A stretch of DNA of 64,000 bases from Nocardioides cynanchi (GCF_008761635.1 NZ_CP044344.1:2480001-2544000), one strand, 5' to 3'; positions 1 through 8,331 are shown, counted from the first letter of the stretch. The notes: generated by a model not told the origin, from the letters alone. Program-made: numbers and translations.

Positions 1-1319
1 TGCCCGCCCTGCCGTTCGTCACGCCCGACGGCACCCGGTCCACCGATGAGGCCCTGAAGGCCAACCAGGCCGTGGTCCGGGAGTCGACGATCGACCAGTG
101 GCTGCCGACGATGACCGACGGCCGCAGCGCGCCGCGGGTGGTCGTGCCCTGCACGAACGTCGCCGTGCCCGACACCTTCGGCGGCCTCGGCACGCTGACC
201 GTGGTCGGCCTGGACCCGTCGGACCCGACCACCGCCGACGCGACCGCGGTGGCGACCGGCTCCACGCTCGCCTACGTCTCCCCCACCCACCTGTACGTCG
301 CCACCTCCCCCGAGCCGGCGCCGTGGGGCTGCTGCCGCGAGCTCGCACCCCAGCCGGGTTCGGGGACCAGCACGCAGACCGGCCCCGACGCCCTGCCCCA
401 GGCCCCCGACAGCTCCACCGAGCTCTACGCCTTCGACCTCTCCGGCACCTCCGCCACGTATGTCGGCGCCGGCTCGGTGGACGGGCAGGTCGCGAGCTCG
501 TGGTCGATGGACGAGTCCGGCGGAGTGCTGCGCGTGGCGGTCGGCTCGGTGGGCGGTGCGCCGACCAACTCCGTGGTGCTGCTGCGGCCGACGACGGGAC
601 GCCTCGTGGAGGTCGGCCGGCTCGACGGGCTCGGGGTGGACCAGCAGATCCGTTCGATGCGGTGGTTCGACGGGCTGGCCGTGATGGTCACCTTCCAGCA
701 GGTCGACCCGCTCTACGTGCTCGACCTCTCCGACCCGACCGACCCCCGCGTGCGGGGCGCCCTGCACCTGCCGGGCTGGTCGTCGTACCTCCACCCGGTG
801 GGCGGCCACCTGCTGCTCGGTCTCGGCCAGACCGCGCCCTCCCCCACCCCCGTCGACGTACCACCGATGCCGACGATGCCGCCGGCCAGCACGTCTCCGA
901 TCCCGCCCGAGGGCAGCGGCTCGGCGCCGGACGCCGGCACCGTCTCCGGCGGGCCGGTCAGCCAGCCCCCCGTCCGGGCCGAGCGGGCCAAGGCCACGCT
1001 CGTCGGCATCGCCGACCTGGCCCACCCCCGCGCCGTCGGCACCGTCCGCTACCCGGCGGGCAGCATCGCCCAGGCCGGCCTCGACCCGCACCAGGTCACC
1101 TGGCTGCCGGACAGCCGGACCCTGCTCACCGTGGTCTCCCAGGGCTACGGCGGCCCGCAGGCGTGGATCTCCGTGCTGCGGATCCAGCACGGCACGCTGC
1201 ACGGCCACCTGGTCCCGGTCACCTCGGCGACCGGCCCGGCCGGGATCCGGACGCTGCCCCTCCCCGACGGTCGGGTGCTGCTGGTGACGCCGTCCGCCGT
1301 ACGGTTCCTGCATCCGTGA
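1..1319 (+). CDS. Secreted beta-propeller domain protein (5' partial)
   Basis: The reading frame is open at base 3, so the N-terminus lies upstream of the window. The visible 430 or so residues resemble the beta-propeller domain family of secreted actinobacterial and archaeal proteins (Pfam Beta_propel). Repeated blades follow the pattern 'DPLYVLDLSDPTDPRVRG', then a 'GWSSYLHPVGGHLLLGLG' block. A proline- and serine-rich insert (about bases 835-970) interrupts the propeller, as often seen in low-complexity surface loops. The protein is probably exported and may be membrane-anchored by the missing N-terminus; its ligand is unknown. It ends 21 bases before the next gene. Family assignment is from remembered sequence pattern; no enzyme function is claimed. 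Confidence 0.75.
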   Translation, partial: PALPFVTPDGTRSTDEALKANQAVVRESTIDQWLPTMTDGRSAPRVVVPCTNVAVPDTFGGLGTLTVVGLDPSDPTTADATAVATGSTLAYVSPTHLYVATSPEPAPWGCCRELAPQPGSGTSTQTGPDALPQAPDSSTELYAFDLSGTSATYVGAGSVDGQVASSWSMDESGGVLRVAVGSVGGAPTNSVVLLRPTTGRLVEVGRLDGLGVDQQIRSMRWFDGLAVMVTFQQVDPLYVLDLSDPTDPRVRGALHLPGWSSYLHPVGGHLLLGLGQTAPSPTPVDVPPMPTMPPASTSPIPPEGSGSAPDAGTVSGGPVSQPPVRAERAKATLVGIADLAHPRAVGTVRYPAGSIAQAGLDPHQVTWLPDSRTLLTVVSQGYGGPQAWISVLRIQHGTLHGHLVPVTSATGPAGIRTLPLPDGRVLLVTPSAVRFLHP

Positions 1320-1340
1320 GCCCGACGTAGGCTGGGAGCC

Positions 1341-1610
1341 ATGTGCCGCAACATCCGACCGCTGAACAACTTCGAGCCCCCGGCCACGTCCTCCGAGGTC
1401 TCCGCGGCCGCGCTGCAGTTCGTCCGCAAGGTGAGCGGCTCGGCGAAGCCGTCGGCGGCCAATCAGGAGGCGTTCGACCGCGCCGTCCACGAGATCGCCC
1501 ACATCACCCAGCACCTGCTGGACGACTGGGTCACCGCGGCGCCGCCGAAGAACCGCGAGGTCGAGGCCGAGAAGGCGCGGGCCCGATCCCGCGCCCGCTA
1601 CGCGAGCTGA
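1341..1610 (+). CDS. DUF2277 family small protein
   Basis: An 89-residue protein starting MCRNIRPLNNFEPPAT, which is the hallmark N-terminus of the DUF2277 family (MCRNIxxLxNFEPPAT), including the conserved Cys2. The C-terminus is short, basic and alanine/arginine-rich. The ATG is preceded by GGGAG at a good ribosome-binding distance. The function of the family is unknown. The gene lies just upstream of and on the same strand as the sirtuin gene (stop to GTG gap of three bases), so the two are probably co-transcribed. Confidence 0.85.
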   Translation: MCRNIRPLNNFEPPATSSEVSAAALQFVRKVSGSAKPSAANQEAFDRAVHEIAHITQHLLDDWVTAAPPKNREVEAEKARARSRARYAS

Positions 1611-1613
1611 CCC

Positions 1614-2435
1614 GTGGCCCTGCAGGCACCCGACGCGCTCGTGCCCGCGGTGCTGCTCGGGCCGCGCCTCGTGGTGCTCACCGGCGCGGGTCTGTCCACC
1701 GACTCCGGCATCCCCGACTACCGCGGCCCGGGCTCGGTGTCCCGGCAGCCGATGACCTACCAGGAGTTCGTCGGCGGACCGGTCGCCCGGCAGCGCTACT
1801 GGGCGCGCAGCCACCTCGGCTGGGGCCGGATGCGCCACGCGGAGCCCAACGACGGCCACCGCGCCCTGGCCCGGCTCGATCCCGACCTCCTGATCACCCA
1901 GAACGTCGACGGCCTGCACGAGGCCGCCGGGAGCCGGCGGCTGGTTGCCCTGCACGGGCGGATCTCGGACGTCGTCTGCCTCTCGTGCCGACGTACGACG
2001 AGCCGGTCGCTGCTCGAGCAGCGCCTGGCGGCGGCCAACCCCGGCTTCGCCGAGGCGCACGGCGACGTGCTGAGCCGGCCGGACGGCGACGTGGAGCTCG
2101 ACGACACCGCGGGGTTCGTCGTACCCGACTGTGAGGCGTGCGGTGGCGTGCTCAAGCCGGACGTCGTGTTCTTCGGTGAGAACGTGCCGGCCGCCCGGGT
2201 CCAGCAGTGCTACGACGCCGTCGACGCGCTCACTCCCGACGACGCGCTGCTCGTCGTGGGCTCGTCCCTGACCGTGATGAGCGGCTTCCGCTTCGTACGC
2301 CGCGCCGCGAAGGCCGGGGTTCCGGTGGTGATCGTCAACCGGGGGGCCACCCGCGGCGACGACCTGGCCACCGTGAAGCTCGAGTCCGGCTGCTCGGAGT
2401 TCCTGGTCACCCTCTCCCACGCCCGCCCCCGCTGA
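1614..2435 (+). CDS. Sir2-family NAD-dependent protein deacylase
   Basis: A 273-residue sirtuin with a GTG start three bases after the DUF2277 stop. Class-defining motifs are all present: GAGLSTDSGIPDYR at residues 24-37 (NAD binding), TQNVDGLH at 95-102, catalytic His114 in LHGRI, and four zinc cysteines (122, 125, 173, 176) in CLSC and CEAC pairs. The FFGEN block follows the second Cys pair. It should remove acyl groups from lysines using NAD, in the cytoplasm, yielding O-acyl-ADP-ribose and nicotinamide. A macro-domain gene whose family can hydrolyse that product lies at 21.2-21.7 kb, but the two are not in one operon. The stop codon is embedded in the first unit of the repeat array that follows. 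Confidence 0.92.
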   Translation: MALQAPDALVPAVLLGPRLVVLTGAGLSTDSGIPDYRGPGSVSRQPMTYQEFVGGPVARQRYWARSHLGWGRMRHAEPNDGHRALARLDPDLLITQNVDGLHEAAGSRRLVALHGRISDVVCLSCRRTTSRSLLEQRLAAANPGFAEAHGDVLSRPDGDVELDDTAGFVVPDCEACGGVLKPDVVFFGENVPAARVQQCYDAVDALTPDDALLVVGSSLTVMSGFRFVRRAAKAGVPVVIVNRGATRGDDLATVKLESGCSEFLVTLSHARPR

Positions 2436-2793
2436 CTCGGCGCAAACAGGCACCCCACAGCCGCTGAGTCGGCGCGAAGAGGCACACCACGGCCGCTGAG
2501 TCGGCGCGAAGAGGCACCCCACAGCCGGTGAGTCGGCGCGAACAGGCAGTCAGGACTGCCCGAGTCGGCGCGAAGAGGCAGTCAGGTCTGCGCGAGTCGG
2601 CGCGACGTGGACAGGACAACCCGCGCCGACCCGTCGTACTAAAGTCGCCTCTTTGCGCCGACTCAGCGTGATCGAACGCCTCTTTGCGCCGACTCGGCCT
2701 GTCGCCCATGCCTGTTTGCGCCGACTCGGCGTGATCTGAACGCCTGTTTGTGCCGACTCAGCGTCGTCTGGACGCCTGTGTGCGCCGACTCGG
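2432..2793. repeat. 32-bp-periodic inverted repeat array (6 + 5 units)
   Basis: This gap between two convergent genes holds six direct copies of a core CYGAGTCGGCGCRAASAGGC starting at 2432, 2464, 2496, 2528, 2560 and 2592, exactly 32 bases apart. After a 35-base or so centre come five copies in the opposite orientation, whose cores end at 2666, 2697, 2729, 2761 and 2793 (31-32 bases apart). Units 1-3 share a linker (CACCCCACAGCCG-like) and units 4-5 share another (GTCAGGWCTGC), so the array grew by tandem duplication. The 32-base period is not a multiple of three, arguing against a coding repeat, and is about three helical turns. The spacers are only 12 bases and themselves repeat, so this is not CRISPR. 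It could be a bidirectional terminator or a protein-binding array. Confidence 0.9.
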
Positions 2794-2798
2794 CGGGG

Positions 2799-3482
2799 TC
2801 AGACGCGGGACACGAAGATGTGGCTCGCGGCCTCGAGGTCGAGCTCGGCCGACTCACCGCCGGAGCCGACCAGCACCCCGGCCGGCGTGATGCTGACCCC
2901 GATCACCTTGTCGGGCACCGCACCGATCCGGCGCAGGGTGCCCATCAGTGGCTCGTCCTTCTGCAGCTCCTCGGAGATCCGCCGGACCCGGACGCTCGAG
3001 AGCTCCGCGCCGGCCAGGTCCGCGAGCAGCCACAGCCCTTCGACCAGCTCGTCGGGGGCGGTCTCGCCGAGCTCGTCGAGGCCCGGGATCGGGTTGCCGT
3101 ACGGCGACTCCGTGGGGTGGTCGAGCAGCTCGACCAGGCGTCGTTCGACGGTCTCGGACATCACGTGCTCCCAGCGACAGGCCTCGGCGTGGACCAGCTC
3201 CCAGTCGAGCCCGATCACGTCGGTCAGCAGCCGCTCGGCCAGCCGGTGCTTGCGCATCACCCGGGTCGCCAGCCGCATCCCTTCGCCGGTCAGCTCGAGG
3301 TGGCGGTCGCCCTCGACGGTGACCAGGCCGTCGCGCTCCATGCGCGAGACCGTCTGCGACACCGTGGGGCCGGACTGGTGGAGCCGCTCGGCGATCCGGG
3401 CGCGCAGCGGAACGATGCCCTCCTCGACCAGCTCGTAGATGGTCCGGAGGTACATCTCGGTGGTGTCGATCAGATCGCTCAC
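2799..3482 (-). CDS. ideR: Metal-dependent repressor of the DtxR/IdeR family
   Basis: A 227-residue regulator with an N-terminal winged helix, a dimerisation and metal-binding middle, and a C-terminal SH3-like domain. Counting residues, the DtxR ligands fall at exactly the classical positions: Met10, Cys102, Glu105, His106 (primary site) and His79, Glu83, His98 (ancillary site). This supports an iron-responsive DtxR/IdeR type rather than a shorter manganese MntR. It should bind operators when Fe(II) is loaded, repressing iron acquisition. No iron-uptake gene is adjacent, so its targets lie elsewhere. The gene converges on the sirtuin across the repeat array and diverges from the hotdog-like gene at 3583. 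The family is certain; the choice of IdeR over other DtxR paralogues is less so. Confidence 0.9.
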   Translation of the reverse strand: MSDLIDTTEMYLRTIYELVEEGIVPLRARIAERLHQSGPTVSQTVSRMERDGLVTVEGDRHLELTGEGMRLATRVMRKHRLAERLLTDVIGLDWELVHAEACRWEHVMSETVERRLVELLDHPTESPYGNPIPGLDELGETAPDELVEGLWLLADLAGAELSSVRVRRISEELQKDEPLMGTLRRIGAVPDKVIGVSITPAGVLVGSGGESAELDLEAASHIFVSRV

Positions 3483-3504
3483 GGGAACCTCACTGCCTCA
3501 TCAC

Positions 3505-3521
3505 TGGGTCATTGTGGCCCA
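3505..3521. promoter_or_regulatory. Imperfect palindrome in a divergent promoter region
   Basis: TGGGTCATTGTGGCCCA lies 23 bases upstream of the ideR start and 62 bases upstream of the opposing gene. The 7-base arms match at six positions. It could be an operator for either gene, but it does not match the TTAGG-type iron box closely, so autoregulation by IdeR is not claimed. Confidence 0.25.
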
Positions 3522-3582
3522 TCCGGCAACGGCTGGCAGAGTGGTGCCGGTCCGCCCAGGCCTCCGGAGCCCGAGGAGCCCC

Positions 3583-4353
3583 ATGAACGACCTGCTGGTG
3601 CCGTCCCGCTACTGCGGCCCCCCGTCGTCCGGTAACGGCGGCTGGTCCGCCGGCGCGCTGTCGGTCCACGCCGGGGGCGAGTGCCCCGACGACCACGCCC
3701 GGCCGTGGCCCACGATCGAGGTCTCGCTGCGCCGGCCGCCGCCGCTGGAGACCCCCATGTCGATCGCCGCCGCCGACGGAGGCGTCGCCGCGCTGCACGA
3801 GGACGACGTCGTCGCCACCGCGCGCTGCACCCACGAGGACCTCGTGGACGTCGAGCCGGTGCCACCGGACGAGGCGCGCGCGGCCACGGCGGCGTACGCC
3901 GGTCTGGTCAGCCACCCGTTCCCGACCTGCTTCGCCTGCGGCACCGGGCGCGCCGAAGGTGACGGGCTGCGGATCTTCCCCGGCCGGGTCGCCGACCACG
4001 ACGGCGCCGTCCGGGTGGCGGCCACCTGGACGCCCGACGCCAGCGTGGCCGAGGACTACCACTCCTACGCCGACGAGCATCCGCGCGCGAGCGTGCCGGT
4101 GACGTGGGCGGCGCTGGACTGTGTCGGCGGCTGGGCCGGAGACCTCGAGGAGCGCCTGATGGTGCTGGCCCGGATGACCACGCGCCTCGACTCCCTGCCG
4201 GTGATCGGCGAGGAGCACGTGATCGTCGGCAGCGGCGGTCGCAGCAAAGGGCGCAAGACCTGGACCTCCTCCTCGTTGTACGACGCCGACGGGCGGGTCG
4301 TGGGCACCGCCGAGCACCTGTGGGTCGCGGTCGACCCGGCGGCCTTCGCATGA
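3583..4353 (+). CDS. Hotdog/thioesterase-like protein of unknown substrate
   Basis: A 256-residue protein. The ATG at 3583 is chosen because GAGGAG precedes it at 5-10 bases; longer in-frame starts overlap the divergent ideR gene. It has a central SHPFPTCFACGTGR cysteine block and a C-terminal half that looks like a thioesterase-type hotdog fold (VTWAALDCVGGWAG ... GRVVGTAEHLWVAVDP). Similar actinobacterial proteins are annotated only as hypothetical or thioesterase-like. Its stop overlaps the start of the GH13 glucosidase gene by four bases (ATGA), so the pair is translationally coupled, although no clear metabolic link is visible. Confidence 0.6.
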   Translation: MNDLLVPSRYCGPPSSGNGGWSAGALSVHAGGECPDDHARPWPTIEVSLRRPPPLETPMSIAAADGGVAALHEDDVVATARCTHEDLVDVEPVPPDEARAATAAYAGLVSHPFPTCFACGTGRAEGDGLRIFPGRVADHDGAVRVAATWTPDASVAEDYHSYADEHPRASVPVTWAALDCVGGWAGDLEERLMVLARMTTRLDSLPVIGEEHVIVGSGGRSKGRKTWTSSSLYDADGRVVGTAEHLWVAVDPAAFA

Positions 4354-5957
4354 GCACCCCCACGGATCCCTGGTGGAAGGAGGCCGTCTTCTACCAGGTC
4401 TACATCCGCAGCTTCGCCGACTCCGACGGCGACGGCCTCGGTGACCTGCCCGGGCTGACCTCGCGGCTGCCCTACCTGCGCGACCTCGGTGTCGACGCGG
4501 TGTGGATCACGCCGTTCTACCCCTCGCCCCAGCACGACGCCGGGTACGACGTGTCCGACTACGTCGACGTCGACCCGCGGTTCGGCTCGCTGGCCGACGC
4601 GGACACCCTGCTCGCGACGGCACACGACCTCGGCCTCAAGGTGGTCGTCGACCTCGTGCCCAACCACACCTCCTCGGAGCACGCGTGGTTCCAAGCGGCC
4701 CTCGCCGCCCCGCCCGGCAGCCCGGAACGGGCCCGCTACCTGTTCCGGACCGGCAAGGGTCGCGGCGGAGCCACGCCACCCAACAACTGGCAGTCGGTCT
4801 TCGGCGGCCCGGCCTGGACCCGCCTGACGGACGGCGAGTGGTACCTCCACCTCTTCGACACCACCCAGCCCGACCTCGACTGGCGCAACCCCGAGGTGCC
4901 GGCGATGTTCGAGGACGTCCTGCGCTTCTGGCTCGACCGTGGCGTCGACGGCTTCCGGGTCGATGTCGCGCACGGCCTGTTCAAGGTCAAGACGCTGCGC
5001 GACCAGCGCGACCTCGACAAGCCCCCGCCCGCAGACGAGCAGCGGGCGAAGCAGCAGCACGAGGCGGCCGGAAGCCTGGTCCCGCAGCATCTGGGCGACG
5101 AGCCGATGTGGGACCAGCCCGAGGTCCACGACGTCTACCGCTCCTGGCACCGGATCCTGGCGGAGTACGACGGCGACCGGATGGGCGTGGCCGAGGCCTG
5201 GACCCAGACCCCGGAGTCGATGGCCCGCTACGTCCGCCCCGACGAGCTCCAGCAGGCGTTCAACTTCACCTGGCTCCAGGCCCCGTGGTCGGCGTCGGCC
5301 TTCGCCGAGGTGATCACCAGCTCGCTGGCGGCGGTCGCCCCGGTCGGGGCGGTGCCGACCTGGGTGCTGTCCAACCACGACGTGATCCGCCATCCGACGC
5401 GGTACGGCGGTGGGCAGGTCGGCGTGGCCCGCGGCCGCGCGGCCACGCTGGCGATGCTGGCGCTGCCCGGGTCGTCGTACCTCTACCAGGGTGAGGAGCT
5501 CGGGCTGGAGGAGGTCGACGTACCCCCGGAGTTCCGGCAGGACCCTGCCTGGTTCCGCACCGGCAAGCCCGGGCGCGACGGCTGCCGGGTGCCGCTGCCC
5601 TGGCGCGGCAGCCGGGCGCCGTACGGCTTCGGCCCGGCCGGCACCACGCCCTGGCTCCCGCAGCCCGACGACTGGGCACCGCTGACCGTGGCTGCGCAGA
5701 AGAAGGATCCCGGCTCGACCCTGGAGTTCTACCGGACCGCCCTGCGGGCGCGCCGGCGCCTCGTCGGCCTGGCCGAGCCGGTCGAGCTGGTCACCGACCG
5801 GGTCACGGTGCTGGAGTTCCGGCGCGGCCCGCTGACCGTCGTGTGCAACTGCGGGCCCCGGCCGGTGCGGCTGCCCGCGGGCGAGGTGGTGGTGGCCAGC
5901 GGCCCGCTCGACGACCGCGGCCTGCTGCCACCCGACACTGCGGTCTGGCTGACCTGA
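4350..5957 (+). CDS. GH13 alpha-glucosidase / oligo-1,6-glucosidase
   Basis: A 535-residue alpha-amylase superfamily enzyme. The four conserved GH13 regions are visible: VVDLVPNH (about 99-106), GFRVDVAHG with the nucleophile Asp205, GVAEAW with the acid/base Glu282, and LSNHDVIRH with Asp344. The opening FYQVYIRSFADSDGDGLGDL is typical of alpha-glucosidases acting on short malto- or isomalto-oligosaccharides or sucrose-like substrates. There is no signal peptide, so it should act in the cytoplasm on imported sugars. The start overlaps the stop of the preceding gene by four bases. No sugar transporter or LacI regulator is adjacent. Substrate specificity (maltose, isomaltose, trehalose-type) cannot be read from the sequence. 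Confidence 0.92.
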   Translation: MSTPTDPWWKEAVFYQVYIRSFADSDGDGLGDLPGLTSRLPYLRDLGVDAVWITPFYPSPQHDAGYDVSDYVDVDPRFGSLADADTLLATAHDLGLKVVVDLVPNHTSSEHAWFQAALAAPPGSPERARYLFRTGKGRGGATPPNNWQSVFGGPAWTRLTDGEWYLHLFDTTQPDLDWRNPEVPAMFEDVLRFWLDRGVDGFRVDVAHGLFKVKTLRDQRDLDKPPPADEQRAKQQHEAAGSLVPQHLGDEPMWDQPEVHDVYRSWHRILAEYDGDRMGVAEAWTQTPESMARYVRPDELQQAFNFTWLQAPWSASAFAEVITSSLAAVAPVGAVPTWVLSNHDVIRHPTRYGGGQVGVARGRAATLAMLALPGSSYLYQGEELGLEEVDVPPEFRQDPAWFRTGKPGRDGCRVPLPWRGSRAPYGFGPAGTTPWLPQPDDWAPLTVAAQKKDPGSTLEFYRTALRARRRLVGLAEPVELVTDRVTVLEFRRGPLTVVCNCGPRPVRLPAGEVVVASGPLDDRGLLPPDTAVWLT

Positions 5958-5975
5958 CGCGCGGGTCGCGCACCG

Positions 5976-6434
5976 TCAGTCGCGGTCCAGGGCGGCGTTG
6001 TAGCGGGCCAGGCCGGCAACGAAGCCACGCAGGTCGTCCTCCGACCACGCGCCGAGCCGTTCGTCGAGCCACTGGCGGCGCTCCACGCTGATCGACCGCA
6101 TCCGGCGCACGGCGTCGGCGCTGGGCGAGACCAGCGTGGCGCGGCCGTCCGCCGGGTCCGGCTCGCGGTCGAGCAGCCCCAGCTCGACCAGGTGCTGCAC
6201 CTGGCGGCTGATCGCACCCTTGTCGACCCCGAAGTGCTCCGAGAGCACCGAGGAGCGCTGCGGACCTGAGGAGACCAGGTGGCTCAGCATCAGGTACGAC
6301 GCGGGCTGGAGGTCCGGGTGCACCGCCCGGGCGCGCTCGCCGATGACCCGGCGGATCCGCCGGATCAGGACCGCGACCTCCTGCTCGAGCCGGCCGAGCT
6401 CGTCAGCCCGCGACACCGACCGGCTCCTGCACAT
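5976..6434 (-). CDS. MarR-family transcriptional regulator
   Basis: A 152-residue MarR-type winged-helix protein: helical N-terminus, recognition region SVLSEHFGVDKGAISRQVQH, and the wing 'LLDREPDPADGRATLVSPS' with the conserved D.R pattern. The assigned start overlaps the end of the upstream efflux gene by 32 bases; an in-frame GTG 18 bases further in would reduce this to 14. Same-strand overlap means MFS transporter and regulator form one transcript. It most likely represses this operon, through the palindrome at 8008-8022, until a drug or phenolic ligand binds. Confidence 0.88.
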   Translation of the reverse strand: MCRSRSVSRADELGRLEQEVAVLIRRIRRVIGERARAVHPDLQPASYLMLSHLVSSGPQRSSVLSEHFGVDKGAISRQVQHLVELGLLDREPDPADGRATLVSPSADAVRRMRSISVERRQWLDERLGAWSEDDLRGFVAGLARYNAALDRD

Positions 6435-7995
6435 CGTCCATGACCGCCTCGTCCACGCGCTGGATCGTCGTCCGGAGCGGGACCTCGCGGATGAACAGCA
6501 CGCACACCAGAGCCAGCATGGCGAACGGAGCGGCGATCAGGAAGAGATGGCCGGTGGCCTCACCGAACGCGGACTCGTAGAGCGCCCGCACCGGGGCCGG
6601 CAGCGCCGACAGGACCGGGATGTCACTGGTCTGGTGCGCGCCGCCCTGGACGCCGGTCGCCGCCAGGCCGGAGCGGACCGAGGTGGCCACCTGCGAGCTG
6701 AGCACGGCACCGAGCACCGAGACGCCGATCGAGCCGCCGAGGCTGCGGAAGAACGAGACCACGGAGCTGGCCGCGCCGAGGTCGGACTGGGCGCTGTTGT
6801 TCTGGACGGCGAGCACGAGGTTCTGCATCGCCGCACCGAGGCCGAGCCCGAGCACCGCCATCGAGGCCCCCACCTGCCACAGCGACGTGGTGGCGTCGAT
6901 CAGGCTGAGCAGCAGCAGCCCGGCCACCACGAGCGCCATGCCGCCGACCAGGTAGCGCTTCCACAGCCCGGTGCGGGTGATGATCCGCCCGGTCACCATG
7001 CTCGAGAGCATCAGGCCGCCGACCATCGCGACCGTCATCAGCCCGGCGCGGGTGGGGCTCATCCCGCGGGCGAGCTGGAAGTACTGGCTGAGGTAGACCG
7101 TCGCTCCGAACATCGCGATGCCCACCATCACCGACGCCGCGGTGGCCAGGGCCGTGGTCCGGTCCCGGAAGAGCCGGAGCGGGATGATCGGCTCCACGGC
7201 GACCCGGGCCTCCACGAAGACGGCGGCGGCCAGCACGACGAGACCGAGGCCGACCAGTCCGACGCTGGTGGCCGAGCCCCAGGCGAACGACGAGCCGGCC
7301 AGGCTGACCCAGACCAGGAGCAGGCTGACGCCCGACATGATCAGGACCGCACCGAGGTAGTCGATGTGGACCTCACGTCGTACGACGGGCAGGTGCAGGG
7401 TCTTCTGCAGCACCACGAACGCCGCGGCGGCCACCGGGATGCCCACGAAGAAGCACCAGCGCCAGCCCAGGCCCGGGGTGTCGACGATCAGGCCGCCGAT
7501 GAGCGGGCCGCTCACGGTCGCGGTGGCGAAGACGGCTCCGATGTAGCCGGAGTAGCGGCCGCGCTCGCGGGGCGTGACCATGCTGGCGATCACGACCTGG
7601 ACCAGCGCGGTCAGGCCCCCGACGCCGATCCCCTGCACGGCGCGGGCTCCGATCAGGAAACCCATGCTCGGAGCCATCCCGGCGGCCAGCGAGCCGGCCA
7701 CGTAGATGACCAGGGCGGTCTGGACCAGCAGCTTCTTGCTGAACAGGTCGGCCAGCTTGCCCCAGATCGGGGTCGAGGCCGTCATGGTGAGCAGCGTGGC
7801 GACCACCACCCACGTGTAGCCGGTCTGGCTGCCGTGCAGCGACTCGACGATCCGGGGCAGGGCGTTGGAGACCACGGTGCTGGACAGCATGGCCACGAAC
7901 ATGGCCAACAGCAGACCTGACAGCGCCTCGAGCACTTCGCGATGGGTCATCGGGGCCGACGGCGCGGCGGGGGACGTGGGGATCGACTGGCTCAC
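6403..7995 (-). CDS. MFS drug-efflux transporter, DHA2 (EmrB/QacA) family
   Basis: A 530-residue integral membrane protein with the length and hydrophobic pattern of the 14-helix DHA2 family. Motif A-like GKLADLFSKK follows helix 2, and the antiporter motif C GPLIGGLIVD is present in helix 5. It should export lipophilic drugs or toxic metabolites in exchange for protons. The start is GTG at 7995; an in-frame Met 15 residues in is an alternative. The palindrome 13-27 bases upstream of the GTG, and the downstream overlapping MarR gene, make a classic autoregulated efflux operon. Confidence 0.9.
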   Translation of the reverse strand: MSQSIPTSPAAPSAPMTHREVLEALSGLLLAMFVAMLSSTVVSNALPRIVESLHGSQTGYTWVVVATLLTMTASTPIWGKLADLFSKKLLVQTALVIYVAGSLAAGMAPSMGFLIGARAVQGIGVGGLTALVQVVIASMVTPRERGRYSGYIGAVFATATVSGPLIGGLIVDTPGLGWRWCFFVGIPVAAAAFVVLQKTLHLPVVRREVHIDYLGAVLIMSGVSLLLVWVSLAGSSFAWGSATSVGLVGLGLVVLAAAVFVEARVAVEPIIPLRLFRDRTTALATAASVMVGIAMFGATVYLSQYFQLARGMSPTRAGLMTVAMVGGLMLSSMVTGRIITRTGLWKRYLVGGMALVVAGLLLLSLIDATTSLWQVGASMAVLGLGLGAAMQNLVLAVQNNSAQSDLGAASSVVSFFRSLGGSIGVSVLGAVLSSQVATSVRSGLAATGVQGGAHQTSDIPVLSALPAPVRALYESAFGEATGHLFLIAAPFAMLALVCVLFIREVPLRTTIQRVDEAVMDDVQEPVGVAG

Positions 7996-8007
7996 GCAGG
8001 ATCAAAG

Positions 8008-8022
8008 GTTGTCAGAGACAAC
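8008..8022. promoter_or_regulatory. Probable MarR operator upstream of the efflux operon
   Basis: GTTGTC-AGA-GACAAC is a perfect 6-3-6 palindrome, 13 bases upstream of the GTG start of the efflux gene. Size and position match MarR-family operators that overlap the promoter or transcription start. The cognate regulator is inferred to be the MarR protein at the end of the same operon. Confidence 0.6.
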
Positions 8023-8068
8023 TTTATTCCGGACTGTGACGGGACCCACCCCGCTCCTCACCGGAAAT

Positions 8069-8153
8069 GCAGACAACCCGCAGGTGTGGCCCCGGACGGG
8101 AGCCCCTCGCGGCCGGACGTTTGGCCTCGATCACCTGCGGGCTGGGTGTCTGC
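8069..8153. repeat. Large palindromic element in a 308-bp intergenic region
   Basis: The gap 8023-8331 lies between divergent genes. GCAGACA..CCCGCAGGTG (8069-8086) pairs with CACCTGCGGG.....TGTCTGC (8132-8153), a 17-bp stem broken by one small asymmetric internal loop. The 45-base loop can itself fold (GGCC-rich arms). A second short hairpin, CAGCAAC/GTTGCTG, follows at 8165-8193. On the plus strand this would be a leader or upstream element of the hydrolase gene. No known riboswitch motif is recognised. The remainder of the gap shows only a 9-base direct repeat (GGAATTGCC at 8157 and 8297). Confidence 0.6.
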
Positions 8154-8331
8154 GTTGGAATTGCCAGCAACACTTCGGGCTGGCCGGTTGCTGCTAGACC
8201 GCAGCCACCTCACGCGTCCTTGAAGTATTCAACTCTGGACCACCTCCTTTCCCGTGTACGACGAAACGGTAACCCCTCGCGCCAAGCGGCTCAACCGGAA
8301 TTGCCGACGGGTCCGGTGGTGTTGACCCTCC

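Noticed and set aside
2407..2709. A 100-codon frame through the repeat array with repeated CLFAPT-like peptides
   Set aside because: The 32-base period is not a multiple of three, so the peptide repeat cannot persist in one frame; the inverted half breaks it. It is a shadow of the DNA repeats.
2432..2793. CRISPR array
   Set aside because: Spacers would be about 12 bases and are themselves repeated, half the units are inverted, and no cas gene is present.
3505..3521. Iron box for IdeR autoregulation
   Set aside because: The palindrome is 17 bases with TGGG/CCCA ends and does not fit the 19-bp TTAGGTTAG-type iron box; kept only as a low-confidence operator candidate.
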